Shown one piece after another: positions 8,921 to 19,633 of a stretch of DNA of 64,000 nucleotides. Origin of the DNA: Kappaphycus alvarezii (lineage: Eukaryota > Rhodophyta > Florideophyceae > Gigartinales > Solieriaceae); NCBI GenBank assembly GCA_002205965.3, contig NADL03000609.1, forward strand, positions 620,001-684,000. Direction: 5' to 3'. Numbering within the stretch: the stretch's first letter is position 1; every line of letters starts with the position of its first letter. A program made the translations under genes and the position numbers. The notes beneath the pieces are model-generated. The model ran no database searches, was not told where the DNA came from, and saw only the letters and a list, made by a program, of their open reading frames with translations.

Positions 8921-10162
8921 ACTCAGCAAAGTGATTCCCCCGGTCCCTTGCTCTTTGTCCTGGCTCTTCATCCTCTATTGCTCTCGTTACAGGAGAAGTT
9001 CTCACCTGCCCTGAATGCTTGGTATGAAAATGATGGTAACATTTTCCTTCCTCGTTCCCAAGCCGCCGCCGCCATCCGTTTCATCCAGCTTGAGGGAGGT
9101 CCACTCGGGTTCCAGCTCAACCTCTCCAAGACCCATGTTTACGGCTTCTCCCCTTCCTACCCCCATTGTCACTTCCCTGCCGCTTTTATAACCCTCCCCC
9201 GGTTTCATCATGCTGGGATCTCCGAATGGCTCAGACTCTTTTGTTTTCCAATTATTCGCAGGCCGCCAAACCGCCGTTGACCCTATCTTCCAATCCCTTC
9301 CAGACTTGGATGATGCTCAATTGGCTTTCCGCTTCCACCGTTTCTGTGTGAGCGCCTCCAAGGTCATGAACTTGCTACGTACGCTTCCTTCTATTTAATC
9401 TCTGGTACTAGCCGCCAGCTTCGATCAACAGCAGAGGGAAGCGTTCTATCAATAGCAATTGCCCTGCACGGATCGTGTCTAGCTCCAGGCCTCTCTCCCT
9501 CCTCAATGGGCGGCCTAGGTCTCTTGCGAACTTCGGACATTACCGAGGCTGTCTACGCAGCATTTTTAATTGATTTTTTTGGACTTATCTCCCACCTGCG
9601 GACTCCTTTCCACGACCGCCACATCGAAGAGATCCCTCGGTCTGCCATCTCGCTCTTATCATCCCTCCACCCGCGGAACTTTTTGAGCGTTGTTCATTTC
9701 CGGTCCCCGGCGAAAGGTTCCAGTCTGCGATCACAACTCAACTCATGCTATTGAAATCGGACAGATTGTTCTGGTCCGAAACAGCACCCGACCGAGCATG
9801 GCTCCTCTCCATGTGCACATCTTCCTCCTCCTCTGTTTTCTCTTCGCTTCTTCACCCCCATTGCGGTACGTACATGTACTCTTCTGGGTGGAAAGTAGCT
9901 CTGGCTCTCCATCTCTGCATCGCGCTATTCTCTGGATCTACTCGCTGTGCGGTCTGCTCCCGACCGACATCGCACCCGTCTTAGATCCAAGCGACCAACA
10001 CGCGTTGACCTGCAAGTACGAAGACTGAATAACTCGTCGACATCAACTCCTCCGCAAGTTCTTGCCCGCTTCTGTTAGGAAGTTGGGATCGTTGCCCTCG
10101 TCGACCATCCGCTCTACCAGTTTTCCAACTCGTCTCGGCATTCGGAGTCCCCCTCGTTACGA

Positions 10163-10549
10163 ATGGACATTTACGTTCCCGCTGCCTACGGGCTTCACAG
10201 TACCGATATCGCCGTCGACGTTACTGCTGCCCACCCCTCCGCTTGCCGCCACATCTCGCCCAGTACTGTTACCAAAAACGCTGCTGCGACACTCGCAGAG
10301 CGCGAGAAACATAGTAATTACGGCACATACTGCGACCAAAACGATGTCCTCCTCTCTCCTCTCGGGACTGATATCTATGGCGCTTTGGTCGACGAAGGCA
10401 AGGGTTTTTTCAACCGCCTTGCTTCCTTCGCTGCTTCCCGTCGCGGTTACTCCCCTCAACAGCAACCTCACCACTTCGTTATCCGTTTGGCGTTTAGTCT
10501 CGAAGTGATACAGGCGCGGCAGGTTTCCACCCGCCGCACACAATCTTAG
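10163..10549 (+). CDS. C-terminal putative nuclease domain of family A element
   Basis: 128-codon open frame starting at ATG: DIAVDVTAAHP, then TLAEREKHSNYGTYCDQND and LLSPLGTDIYGAL, ending QARQVSTRR. The D-V-T strand followed by an E-R-E-K helix resembles a PD-(D/E)XK-type fold seen downstream of RT in this sort of element; that assignment is inference. Related pieces occur at 15340-15803 and 33640-33873. Confidence 0.5.
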   Translation: MDIYVPAAYGLHSTDIAVDVTAAHPSACRHISPSTVTKNAAATLAEREKHSNYGTYCDQNDVLLSPLGTDIYGALVDEGKGFFNRLASFAASRRGYSPQQQPHHFVIRLAFSLEVIQARQVSTRRTQS

Positions 10550-10568
10550 TTAATTTTTGAATACCCTA

Positions 10569-11625
10569 TGATAGGGTTAAATTGTCTGGAGAGGGGACGC
10601 TCAGAACCAATTACCCCAGGAAGGAGGTTTTGCAAGCGAAAAAGTGCTAACGCGATATAGTTGAGCATAAAGAAAGAGGCAGGTAACGACAACAGCTGAG
10701 AAGGCTTCAAGCGAGTATAGAAGGGAAAGGGTCTACCACTTATGCTCTGAGAATTGGGGAAAAAACGTTTCTAGGGTCTGAAGTTGACTTTCAACTTCCT
10801 AACTACTTGGAACTTGACGTGAAGTGGTCTCCTAACTTGCTTGACCTCCACAAGAGGAAGCATTTTATTCAACTTATATAGACTTTTTGGCTACCACTAA
10901 AGTCTCAAAGAAACATACTAAGTACCACAGAATGCATCAAATGGTATTGTGTGAATGGGAAAGACTAACAGCATATACTATCAGGATATATGTCTATATT
11001 TCCTCCCCAAAATCTTATTCCTCGAGATCGGAACCAAAAAGATCCTCCAATATATCTATACTCCCATTGAAATCCCTTAAAGTCCCATCGAACGGCGCAG
11101 AATGATAGACAACCCCCTCGGACATGTCTAGCTTCTCCAATTCATCCTCACAGCATTCAAAATTCTCTTCATTCCTGTCAGAGGGGTCTGAAATAGCGAT
11201 AACTCCTTCACTATCCCCTCTGTCCTCCACAGCAGCTCCCCAACGTTTTACACTACTGATTGTCACGGGTCCACCCAGTCTTACTCACCTTCCGGACTTT
11301 TTACATCAGCCTCAGCCTCTTCCTCTTCTGCCACTCCTGCCTCCTCTAAGCAGTGCAGACAGACCTTCTCCCGTACGCGTTCCCGGTCCATTATTATACA
11401 AAAATCATCATATTCAGTTCGTTCACTCCCCATCAAGACCAAAGCGCTGAGGAAGCGGCGGGCTCTAGATGACCTGGCGATATTGAGGGACTATCGGAGG
11501 TTGACTATGATGAGACGAAAAGGGGGGTGAGCTGATGGGGTAGTTGATGACAGGGGTTTTGCCTCAACGACGTTGATGTAGAAGTTTAAATGAGACGATG
11601 TCTTCGAAAAGTTTCACGCCCTTGG
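10569..11625 (-). repeat. Truncated LTR of the gypsy family, minus strand
   Basis: Reads, on the minus strand, as the LTR type at 34025-35356: U5 end TTTAACCCTATCA, the AAGTTGACTTTCAACTTC block, a TATATAAG box near 10877, and an acidic reading frame upstream of it. Homology fades near 11625, before the expected TGATGTGCGC start, so the U3 end is lost. Confidence 0.75.
11015..11520 (-). pseudogene. Intra-LTR acidic protein (degraded copy)
   Basis: Minus strand. Opens with a region like that of 34479-35050 (IMDRERVREKVCLHC against RMDRERVREWVHRNC), passes through stops, and ends in an acidic stretch and IDILEDLFGSDLEE, which matches MDILGELFGSDVED in the LTR at 28532-29385. No known family recognised. 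Conservation in three LTRs suggests a once-functional gene carried in the LTR. Confidence 0.5.
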
Positions 11626-11989
11626 AAGAAATAAAAAATTCGAGGCAATGCCGCAGCTTTGAATTTGCACGCAATCAGGGCAACAGAAAAATCTGCTTGA
11701 GAATATATCGGAACTGAAATTGGGAGGACGAAGAGGATCTCGAGTCGAAAATTTTCTTTTTTGAAAAACGATGACCATGAACTTCAGAGAAAGCATGAAA
11801 AATGGAGTTTTACATTGAATTTGGATTCGTAGATGAAAAGCAGTTTCAGGATTTTGTTCGTAATATAAAATGCGTGGGAATCAGTTTTTTAAAAAATCAG
11901 AGGTCAGGGATAAATAAGACAGAAGTTTGTGGAGAGAACCGCTTTCCTACAGAAAGGAACGCCTTTTAACAACAACCTCTGCACGCTTC
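11626..11989. other. No gene recognised
   Basis: A/T-rich sequence between the truncated LTR and RT debris. I see no coding or repeat signal. Confidence 0.4.
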
Positions 11990-13136
11990 TGTGCCATACT
12001 GCAAAACTCGTAAAGATGTACCACTAATTTGCTTCATAGCCATCGTAGAAGACTCATTCTTCGCTGGTTCCTGCACTGTTTCTCGTTCTCCCACGAACGG
12101 TCCAGAACCCCACAAGGCGACCCCTATCACTTACACAACGCTCTCAAACTGCTTCTCCATTCAGCAATCTTCTGTCCACAACTCCAAACACTTGACATCG
12201 TCCTCGCTCTCCTCGTTACATATTAGCAACTTAGTCGCTTAGACCTTAAGGGTACCCCCCCAACCCTATGGCCAACGTCGGCCCCTTGTTGGGAGTCCCG
12301 TCTTCAAAAGCCTTCAACCCTCCACCACAGACAACGGCGCTTTGGACGACAACCGGAATTGGTTACTCTGCCATCTACAGTAAAAGGTTCTCCCATTTAC
12401 AGCCCTTGGGTTACGCAAAGTAAACTAATAGATGCAATCCATGCAGTAGTGCAGGAAAGCATTTCCCCTGTGGATAAAAGAAGGCAGACATTCCCCTCCT
12501 CTATGGCCTTCTCAGATGCCAAGGTTCTTTTTACTGTGTCCAGACCTAAAGATTATTAGTGATTCTCGTGAATTCGTATTGTGTCTCCAACACTTCTTCC
12601 AAGTGACACTGTTCCCTTCGGACGTGGCGTACCAGAGACGAAAATGCCCCGAAACCCTCGACTGTTTCGGAGATTACCTCCTCCACTGCAGGTAAAGTGA
12701 GGGACGTGATATTTGTTGGCATGGCGGGCACAGAACTAGAAGACATGACTGTCAAGTCGCTCTCTTCGCGCAAGACCTGCAGAAAGCCGCCATCGAACGC
12801 GCCATCGAACCGCGGGACGGGGTCCATTGCACGAGGTCAGACACCCGGGCGGTGGGCAGCAATGACGGGACGGACTTTTTTGACGTCACGTTCGTCAAGC
12901 AGCTGGCGCCCTCCCACAGGAGGGTCCACACGTTTAATCTGATCACCTGCCTCAATGCGGCCGTTTCCGCGAAGCATAGAAGATATGAATATTTTATTGC
13001 AACCTCCGCGAGAGACAGGCTCGTTCCTATACCTACATCCACTCTCGCAGGTTGGAACCCATACGCTTACAGGGTATTAATCGAAGTCACGCGTAAGTTG
13101 GCCGCCAGGGAGATAGAAACCCATGGCAAGGTCTGA
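11990..13136 (+). pseudogene. Non-LTR-type RT and nuclease domain, family B copy 1 (broken)
   Basis: RT remnant TPQGDP near 12115; a block SKLIDAIHAVVQE near 12420; a cysteine/histidine motif CPETLDCFGDYLLHC near 12640; then a C-terminal domain DFFDVTFVKQLAP, AAVSAKHRRYEYFIATSARDR, LVPIPTSTLAGW, ending at 13136. The same order occurs in the minus-strand fragments at 32757-33579 and 48770-49851, which supports a real family. DVT followed by KHRRYE is again nuclease-like. All frames are broken. Confidence 0.6.
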
Positions 13137-14084
13137 GCGGTGCTTACAATAAGGCACGCTACCACGGCCGCTCATTGTACATTAGCAATAGAATCGTTTT
13201 ACGTCAACCAAATATTAATTGAGCGGCTGCGTCAATTGATGATGTGGACTTTCTAAAATTTTTTTCTGGTATAATTGAGCAAAAAAGCTGAGCTGTTGCC
13301 CAAATTATCTAAAAAAGGGGCTTAATGGGAACTCTCCCGAACTGAAGTGGGGGTTCCAACGGCCCGACAGCAAAGTACTGTACCATGCTGTGATGGCAAT
13401 GTAGAGTACTGTACATACTGTAAATACTGTACTGTACTGTACTGTACATATAAGGAGGAAGATAGGAGGTTCATTTATTGTAACAAATAAGCTGGCTGGT
13501 ACCCAGTCAACTTGCATGTTAGGGTCTGTTAGAGCTTCTGCCTTTCGATCTCATTTACGTGGGAACGATAATCTTATGTACTTGTGCTACTTTACTGCAG
13601 CCATGCACATTTTCTTTCATGGTTATTGGTTTTTAGACCGAAATCTCAAAATGATGCGAGTGTGTTTTTCTTTGTTGCGATGCCCGTAACAAATTGTTAC
13701 CGCTGAGAGTTCAATGCAGTTTCTTCATAGTTCGCACCGACAGTATTACACCTCATATATTTTTCCAAAATCAACTCCCGAAAGAGTATAGAAGAGATCA
13801 AATATCTCCTACTTGCAGTTCGAAAGGAAGCAATAGACCCAATCTGGCATTGAGTCAATTCAGGAATATCGGCCTTCGCAGAAAAATGCAGTGAAGCCAA
13901 TCACTACCTCCAAGGTCACTGAGCCTTGCTTGACGAAGACTCAAGTTCAAATATTTTGTTCTACAGAAAAAGCCAACTGTTCAGTTACTAAGGAGATAGA
14001 GGCACTGCTGCTTTTAGGACTGAGAATTAATTGTCAGAAGAGTTCCGCCCAGATATTTCTAATCAAGAGAATCAAAGCATCGAA
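13137..14084. other. Intergenic, with TACTG tract at 13370-13450
   Basis: Holds repeated TACTGTAC/TACTG units at 13370-13450; otherwise no gene recognised. Frames of 60-80 codons lack any family motif. Confidence 0.4.
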
Positions 14085-14280
14085 GAAAGTTGAGAGCAAA
14101 CTTCAAACAGAAACATTCAATCAGTTCCCTAGCCTTTAAGCGAGGTGGTAGAGCCTACCACTTAAGATTTGGAAACTTAAACAGTCACTAAGCTTTCAGG
14201 CCCACTCGTCTCTCTCACTTATTAACGTTTACTGTAGCACTTTAGTCTTTCGCAATAACTCTCATCTTAGGTAGTTGGTG
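14085..14280 (+). repeat. Degraded gypsy-family LTR end (U5)
   Basis: AAGTTGAGAGCAAACTTCAAAC, a GGTGGTAGA block, then GTAGCACTTTAGTC and TCTTAGGTAGTTGGT follow the R/U5 part of the LTR at 8-726 in the same order with many changes. An old insertion. Confidence 0.6.
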
Positions 14281-14289
14281 ATTTTTCTT

Positions 14290-15803
14290 TTCCTTTGGTC
14301 CCGTTTTTACCCTATTAAGATACTACCAGTCACCCTGTGGGATATTCTGGGCCGCAACCGGCAACATCTTTCAAATATTATAGCAACTCATGTTTTCCTC
14401 CTGGTCGCGTGTGGCACGTATATCTGCGGAGGCGTTTACTACGTAGTCGAAATCCAGCAAGGAAATACGTCCTACCACTGTAGGGCTTCTTTTCTAAGGC
14501 TTGATTTCTCTTTGCTCGGCGCACAATGCTTCCGCAGAGCTCTACTTATAGCTTTTGCCTCGTCCACTCGGGTTAGGCGTGAGAAACGGTATCGATGCGA
14601 TCATTCACTCTGTGCGTCGTCTTTGAGTTCCACGACAGCCTTTTGGTTCAGATTGACTCCCGTAACGACTTCAATTGCATTTCCTGTGAGCCTATTTTTG
14701 GAGCGGTACAAATCTATGCCCCAGGTCTTGGGCGTGGGTGCCCAATTGTTACGGTGCCTCTATATAGCTTTATTTCGGCCCCTACTACCTCTGTAGCCCC
14801 GAGGACACTCAGAAAGGTGATCGCCTTGGTCCCTTTCTCTTTGGCCTTGCTCATCATCCTCTCCTATTATAGTTTCAGGAGAAATTCTCACCTGCCCTGA
14901 ATTCTTGGTATGCAGATGACGGTAACATGTTACTTAATGGTGTCCAAGCCGCTGCTGCCATCCGTTTCATCCAGCTCGAACGGGGTTCATTTGGTTTCCA
15001 CTTGGATCTTTCGAAACCCAAGTTTACGGTTTCGCCCCTTCCCACATTCCACATCCCCCTGTTCTGTTTACTCCACGCCCCCTTACCCCACCGCGGAACG
15101 CACATGTCGTCCCCTGCGTGGAAGGTCACCCTGGCTATCGGTCTCGGTATCGCGCTATTTCCTGGATATACTCGTGATACCGTCTGCTCCCTACGCTTTG
15201 TCGACGTCGCGTCCGCCTTGGATCCAAACGGCCAACATGATTTGATCTACAAGCACGAAAGTGGCATGATTCGCCGACATCACATCCTTTGCAACGTTTT
15301 TTGTGCCAATTTCCACTCGTAGTGCTACTGGCTTCTTCCTATTGGTATTGATGTATTTGGCACGCTGCTTTCCACGTTCCCTGGTGCCCGTCGCGGCACT
15401 ACTCCTCAATGGGGGCTGCAACTCCTCATTGCCGGTTTTTTTCCGCTTACACGGGTTGCAAGCGCGTCAGGTTCTTACCAGACGCTTTTCAAAGCAGTTT
15501 CTCTGTTACCTCCCTCCGCATGTTCTCCTACACGCTTTCCGCAAATCCCGAAAAGATTACACATACACACATGGCCTTCACACAAGTTATGTCGCAGTCG
15601 ACTTTAATTGTGCCCATCTTTGTGCTTGCCGTTACATCTCGCCAAGTACAGTTACCGCAGGCGCTGCCATGACACTTGCAGAGTGCCAAAAGCATCGTCG
15701 TTACGGCGATTACCGCGACCAAAACGTTATTCCCCTCTCCCCTGTCGGATTAATGTCTATGGCGCCATGGGTGACGCGTCTTGGAGGGAGAATGATGGGG
15801 TAG
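14290..15803 (+). pseudogene. Non-LTR-type RT, family A copy 2 (broken, rearranged)
   Basis: Pieces in several frames: VQIDSRNDFNC (palm), TQKGDRLGPFLFGLAHHPL (~14800), NSWYADDGN (active site, closer to YxDD than in copy 1), FHLDLSKPKF, then domain pieces related to 10163-10549. The tail piece (LLPIGIDVFGTLL, LQARQVLTRR, 15340-15510) comes before the DVT-type piece (VAVDFNCAHL, AECQKHRRYGDYRDQN, 15590-15760), the reverse of copy 1, so two partial copies have probably joined. Confidence 0.6.
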
Positions 15804-15842
15804 TTCAATTTGTCGTCGTTGCTTCCCCATTACTGTGTCGGT

Positions 15843-15935
15843 ATACCCTTTTTGAGTCGATTGCGGTTGTCTGGAAAACCATAAGATAGATGGGATATAT
15901 CTTCCAAGAGTAAAACACCCAAAACTTTCACCACT
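15843..15935 (+). repeat. Copy of short insertion joined to a recombinase fragment
   Basis: Contains the short-insert core GTAAAACACCCAAAACTTT and, just before it, a sequence that on the minus strand reads TTAIDSKRV, as at the start of the tyrosine recombinase at 25518. The whole ~90 bp matches, inverted, the junction around 19574-19633/25518-25550, so it was copied from a DIRS-like element. Confidence 0.5.
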
Positions 15936-16149
15936 TTGTCGTTTGACACTTCTAGCGAGGAGAATGTCTTGAAAGTGAAGGATACTGTTTTTCTCATGAA
16001 ATTCCTTGGTGGGTTGCAAACTGGTAACGAACAGCAACGAACAGCTCTGCAGTCCCCTTTTATAGCTTTTTGGGATCTAAGGAAAGTTTACGTGGTCACT
16101 GTAGGTCAGACTGGATTAGAACTCATGCATCTTACAAAATTGTGTCGTT

Positions 16150-16341
16150 TGTAGACCGCGGTTTATGCGCATGAAACGCATGTCAGTGCATAGATAGGGC
16201 AAGTCGCTGGAATTACGTCACGAAGCGTACGTGGCGCACGTGTCATACGTGGGCCCTGCTATATTCCGCTGCGTGCTGCGGCCTTATAGTAGTCGCGAGT
16301 CAGACCCGGCGGCGGTGAGTCGCGGGTATGCCTCTCTCTTT
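16150..16341 (+). repeat. Left terminal repeat of DIRS-like element 1
   Basis: Starts TGTAGACCGCGGTTTATGCG and matches 26539-26730 in the same orientation with scattered differences, including AAACGCATGTCA and GCGGCCTTATAGTAGTCGC. Same-orientation repeats suggest the split-direct-repeat (PAT-like) type rather than inverted repeats. Confidence 0.8.
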
Positions 16342-16443
16342 CGAGAGTCTACAGACCTAGTCCGGTGGTAGGCCAATTCATAACGACCAAAAGCTACCTG
16401 GTCCTTTGTATTCTCGAGAACCGCAACAGAACTCACAAACACT

Positions 16444-17103
16444 ATGGGTACTTCGTCGTCGTCTATCAACCCCATCCTCGACTCGAAGAATCTAGCCGTA
16501 AACCTTCTGGACAAGTGAAAACAGGTCGCGAAGGGCAAGAACATCGTCGAGGCTGGCATCATAGTCGACTGGATGCAAGCGTATGCAAAGATGGCCGAAC
16601 ATGCAAACCGTGAGCAGCGGTTCGCTGTGACGCGCTACCCGTTTCAAGCTGGCGATGCCGCTTCCGCCTTCATCGGAGGCTTCCTCGAAAGCGAGGAGTG
16701 GCCCCTGCGCCGCAAGCTCGCCAAACAGCAGAGCATGTACTCGGTGGCCGAGCATGCGGCGAATTACATCAACGCTGCCGGCTACTGCGGAGAATAAGGA
16801 CGACGCTGAGAAGTTAGATGCCTGGGCCTACGTTTCCGTCCGCTACTCGTTTTCGTCCTCAATCTCCGCGCAGAGTTCTACCGTATGGCAACCAAAGACC
16901 AAGTGTACCTCCAGCTCGGCCTCCCGTCGCTCGAGCGCCACAGCGAGACGGCGATGGCGGACGTCCTCGACGACCCGCTGGTTACCCTGGAGTCGCATCT
17001 CTCCTCCCAGATGTTCAAGGCGGTGGCCACCTTCAAAGCAAGCAACGCGACAAAGCTTGCAGAGAGTGCTGGCAAAAAAGGTAGTGCTGCCGATGAAAAT
17101 TAG
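16444..17103 (+). pseudogene. Gag-like protein of DIRS-like element 1
   Basis: ATG at 16444; an in-frame TGA at 16516; then VDWMQAYAKMAEHANREQRFAVTRYPF and a stretch to 16797; the rest continues in other frames to 17103. The same protein is present on the minus strand at 31506-32375 (KWMQSYGMVARRCMDDKDFGLTRYPY), showing a conserved ~230-residue ORF1 with a WMQ(A/S)Y...LTRYP core. No zinc knuckle seen. Confidence 0.6.
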
Positions 17104-17136
17104 TCGGCGGGGCTATAGGGCGCCCGTTATAGCGTG

Positions 17137-17477
17137 TGTTAGATTTACGTACAAGTGCATGAAACATACAGGTTGGTCATTTAGACATGGACGCACGTGA
17201 ATTTGGTCACAGCGAGGCATTATCAATATAAAATGCATAGTCCTCACAATATTTGTTGTGTGCAGGTGATTACCTCAGCAGTACTGTAGAGCTAGTGGTT
17301 TAGAACTTTATGTATGTGGGTCGAGCTATCCAAAGTCACTGAGCTAAAAATAACGATCACGAAATACATAGCTTGACATCTAAGTTCTACACGACCAAGA
17401 CTAGCACCTTGGTCTTCGTAAGTTTCGCACCTGGACTTACCGCCAGTTTTCGTTCAAACCCCATCACAACTCTCACA
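17137..17477 (+). repeat. Solo LTR of copia family
   Basis: 341 bp, starts TGTTAGATTTACG and ends ACTCTCACA. It is clearly related to the 353-bp LTRs at 51979-52331 and 56433-56785 (for example CATACAGGTTGGTCATTTAG, CTTGACATCTAAGTTCTAC). Flanked by GCGTG (17132-17136) and GCGCG (17478-17482), a 4-of-5 target duplication. It landed between gag and RT of the DIRS-like element. Confidence 0.88.
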
Positions 17478-17514
17478 GCGCGTTTAACAAAAGCATGTCG
17501 AGGCGTGGCGCCGG

Positions 17515-18290
17515 ATGGGTGCTTCGGCATATCCGTGCCGGCGTATCCAGTATGGGATAGACGAGCGACCACAAAGTGCCTTCGCGCAGGGACGTGATGT
17601 GGAGGAGTTAGAGGATATCCTAAAAACGAAGGAAGATTTGGATTTTGGAAAGGAAGACATCAAGAAGGGACTTTCGTCCGGCATCTACCAGGAGATCACC
17701 CAGAGTACGCGCGGCGCGGGCTGAAGGATGGTGCTGTCATCTCCTTGGCGTTTGTCGTCTGGCAAGAGAAGGATGGAGGACATCCGTGACGACTCGTAGT
17801 CAAATTGTCAGTTAAATCGACCCACTGGTCCAAAGGCTCCATGCGCATGGAAAATCTGTCGGAATTGGCGATGAACGTACAGTACGAGGAAAATATGCTG
17901 TCGTTCGACATCGAGAAGGGCTTTTGTCACTTCCGCCTCCACCCTGCCATGTGGGACTGGTTCATCTTCCGACACGACGGTCGTAACTACCAGTGTGTGG
18001 CTGTTTCGTTTGGTTGGGGTCGCTCCCCCTCTGGTTCACAAGGTTGATGGCCCCTTTCGTCAAGGAGATGTGGTCGTACGGGTATCGCGTGTTGCCGTAC
18101 ATGGGCGACTATCTCGTCATTCCCACTCCGTACGGCGTCAAGTCTAAAGTAGAGGACTGTCGGCGTGCAAAAGACCGCATCGACCATCTGCTCCACCGCC
18201 TCGGGCTTCGGCGTTATCCGGAAAAGGGGAGTGGAAAGGATCCCCGGTGGTCGACTACCTGGGCTTTCGGGTGGACACAAGAGGGATGAG
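17515..18290 (+). pseudogene. Reverse transcriptase of DIRS-like element 1
   Basis: Frames shift but the DIRS-type RT motifs are plain: SFDIEKGFCHFRLHP, CVAVSFGWGRSP, LWFTRLMAPFVKEMWSYGYR, and the active site YMGD where YLDD stands in element 2, then HRLGLRRYPEKG. Loss of the first active-site Asp means no activity. The minus-strand element at 31149-30955 has FGWGRSPLWFTQLVAPFLKE and YLDD. Confidence 0.8.
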
Positions 18291-19279
18291 GTTTACTGTG
18301 CTGCAGCACAAGGTGGACCACGTTTGCAGCTTGGCCAAGGACCTTCTCAAGCAATTCTGGAACGGCCGGCGCTGGGTAAGCGCGGGCGCAGTGCAACGCT
18401 GTGCGGCGCGTGCATCTCGCTGTCTTTGGCGCCACCATGGGCAAGGTTCTACACCCGCTCGCTCTACTGGGACATGGGGTCTGGCCCGGCTCGGGACAGC
18501 CGCGGGCGATTCCGATTCTCGCACCACTCCATCCAGGAGCTCTTGTTTTGGAAGCGAATCGCCGGGCCGGAGATGGAAGGGCAGCCGCTGGCTCCCCGCT
18601 CAACTCAAGCAGCGATGCACATGGACGCTGCCGACGTGGGGTATGGTGGGACTTTGAACAACGAGAACCTACTGCCCAGCGTCGCCAAAATGTGGTGCGA
18701 TCAGGGTGTGTGGAATTAGCGAGATCGTGCCGAGTCGATCACCTATCGAGAGTTGAAGGCCATCCGCAAAATGCTGCAAGGGATGCTCGGAAAAGAAGTA
18801 AGAATTCGAGGAATACAGGAGCTGCTCGTGAACGTGAACAACCAAACAGTGGTTCACATTGCTAACAGCTTGTGACCGCCAACTGGCCCCTCATGCGCGA
18901 ACTTCGTCCGTTGAAGCTCGTCTTGTCCAAGATCAACGTGCATATCCGCGCGGATTGACTACCATCAGCAGTGAACAAGTTTCGCGACGCGTTGTCGCGA
19001 TGGTTCCCCCGCGGCGACTTGTCGATTCGTCGGCAGCTGCGGCTTTTCGTCGCGGATGGGATGAAGGCACCCGTCGAGGCTTTCAAATACCGCCCGCTCG
19101 GCACACATCCGGTGTTCATGCGGGAGATGGTGCTCCAGGAGCTGGAACGTCCATGGAACGACGGGATGGTGCATCTCCTTTGCCCGCCGGTGGACCTCAT
19201 CATGGCGACGGTGAAAAAGTTTACGCGCACCAAGGTCCCAGCCCTCCTCCTCATCCCTGACTGGTCCCGCCAAGAATGA
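18291..19279 (+). pseudogene. RNase H and downstream domain of DIRS-like element 1
   Basis: Continues RT into RNase H: MRFTVLQHKVDHVCSLAKDL, then AAMHMDAADVGYGGTLN (RNase H first Asp) near 18620, SITYRELKAI-like residues near 18740, and FRDALSRWFPRGDLSIRRQL to LLCPPVDLIMATV and LLLIPDWSRQ near 19260. The minus-strand copy at 27888-28531 has the same end (PAMLLIPDWSRH). Several frameshifts and stops. Confidence 0.75.
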
Positions 19280-19573
19280 CACCAAGCGACCATCCGGCTA
19301 TGTCAACTGTTGTGGCGGCTGCCAAACCCTCCGGAGGAGGTGTGGGATGCACAAAGACGGCTCAATCCGGCATGTCGTCTACTGGACCTGGAGATGAACA
19401 TGTCATGACAAGGTCCACTGCCCGTCTTGCGACGGTGGGCGCCGGTGCCGCGGCTCACACCGGGGCACATCGGGGCGGCGGCCGACAGCAGCGAGTCGGG
19501 GAGGCACGCTGCTGAGCTTGTTGCCCAGCACGCCTGGACCGAGCGGACGGATTCGTCTTGCCAGTCGCAATGG
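19280..19573 (+). other. Spacer before the recombinase in DIRS-like element 1
   Basis: Probably the N-terminal part of the recombinase frame (LVAQHAWTERTDSSCQSQW in one frame), too altered to call. It ends at the short repeat 19574-19633. Confidence 0.35.
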
Positions 19574-19633
19574 AAGGGGAAAGGTTTGGGTGTTTTTCTC
19601 TTGGAAAATATATACGATTTATCCCATGGTTTT
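19574..19633 (-). repeat. Short insertion-like repeat, minus strand
   Basis: On the minus strand it reads like 15893-15930 and 8878-8920 (TTTTCCAAGAG, AAAACACCCAAACCTTTCC). It continues after the gypsy insertion (TTTTCCGGACAA at 25514). Possible flanks are CGCAATGGA (19564-19572) and CGCAATTGA across the gypsy element, 8 of 9 identical. Gypsy copy 2 therefore inserted into or beside this repeat. Confidence 0.45.

Larger units (their letters stand above)
7497..10162 (+). pseudogene. Non-LTR-type reverse transcriptase, family A copy 1 (broken)
   Basis: Reading frames change repeatedly, but recognisable RT pieces occur in order: DARRTIHSLDPSTAPGANSL and GIRPIAV (8260-8520), VDALNAFN (palm Asp, ~8725), LARWAHSSY, GTQQ/SDSPGPLLF (8865-8945), the active-site remnant WYENDGN (where YxDD is expected, ~9025), QLNLSKT, and a GGLGLLRTSD block (9506 on). 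Order and motifs match RTs of LINE-like elements widespread in protists and algae. Two 43-51 bp insertions interrupt it (7557-7607, 8878-8920). Family naming is mine. Confidence 0.7.
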
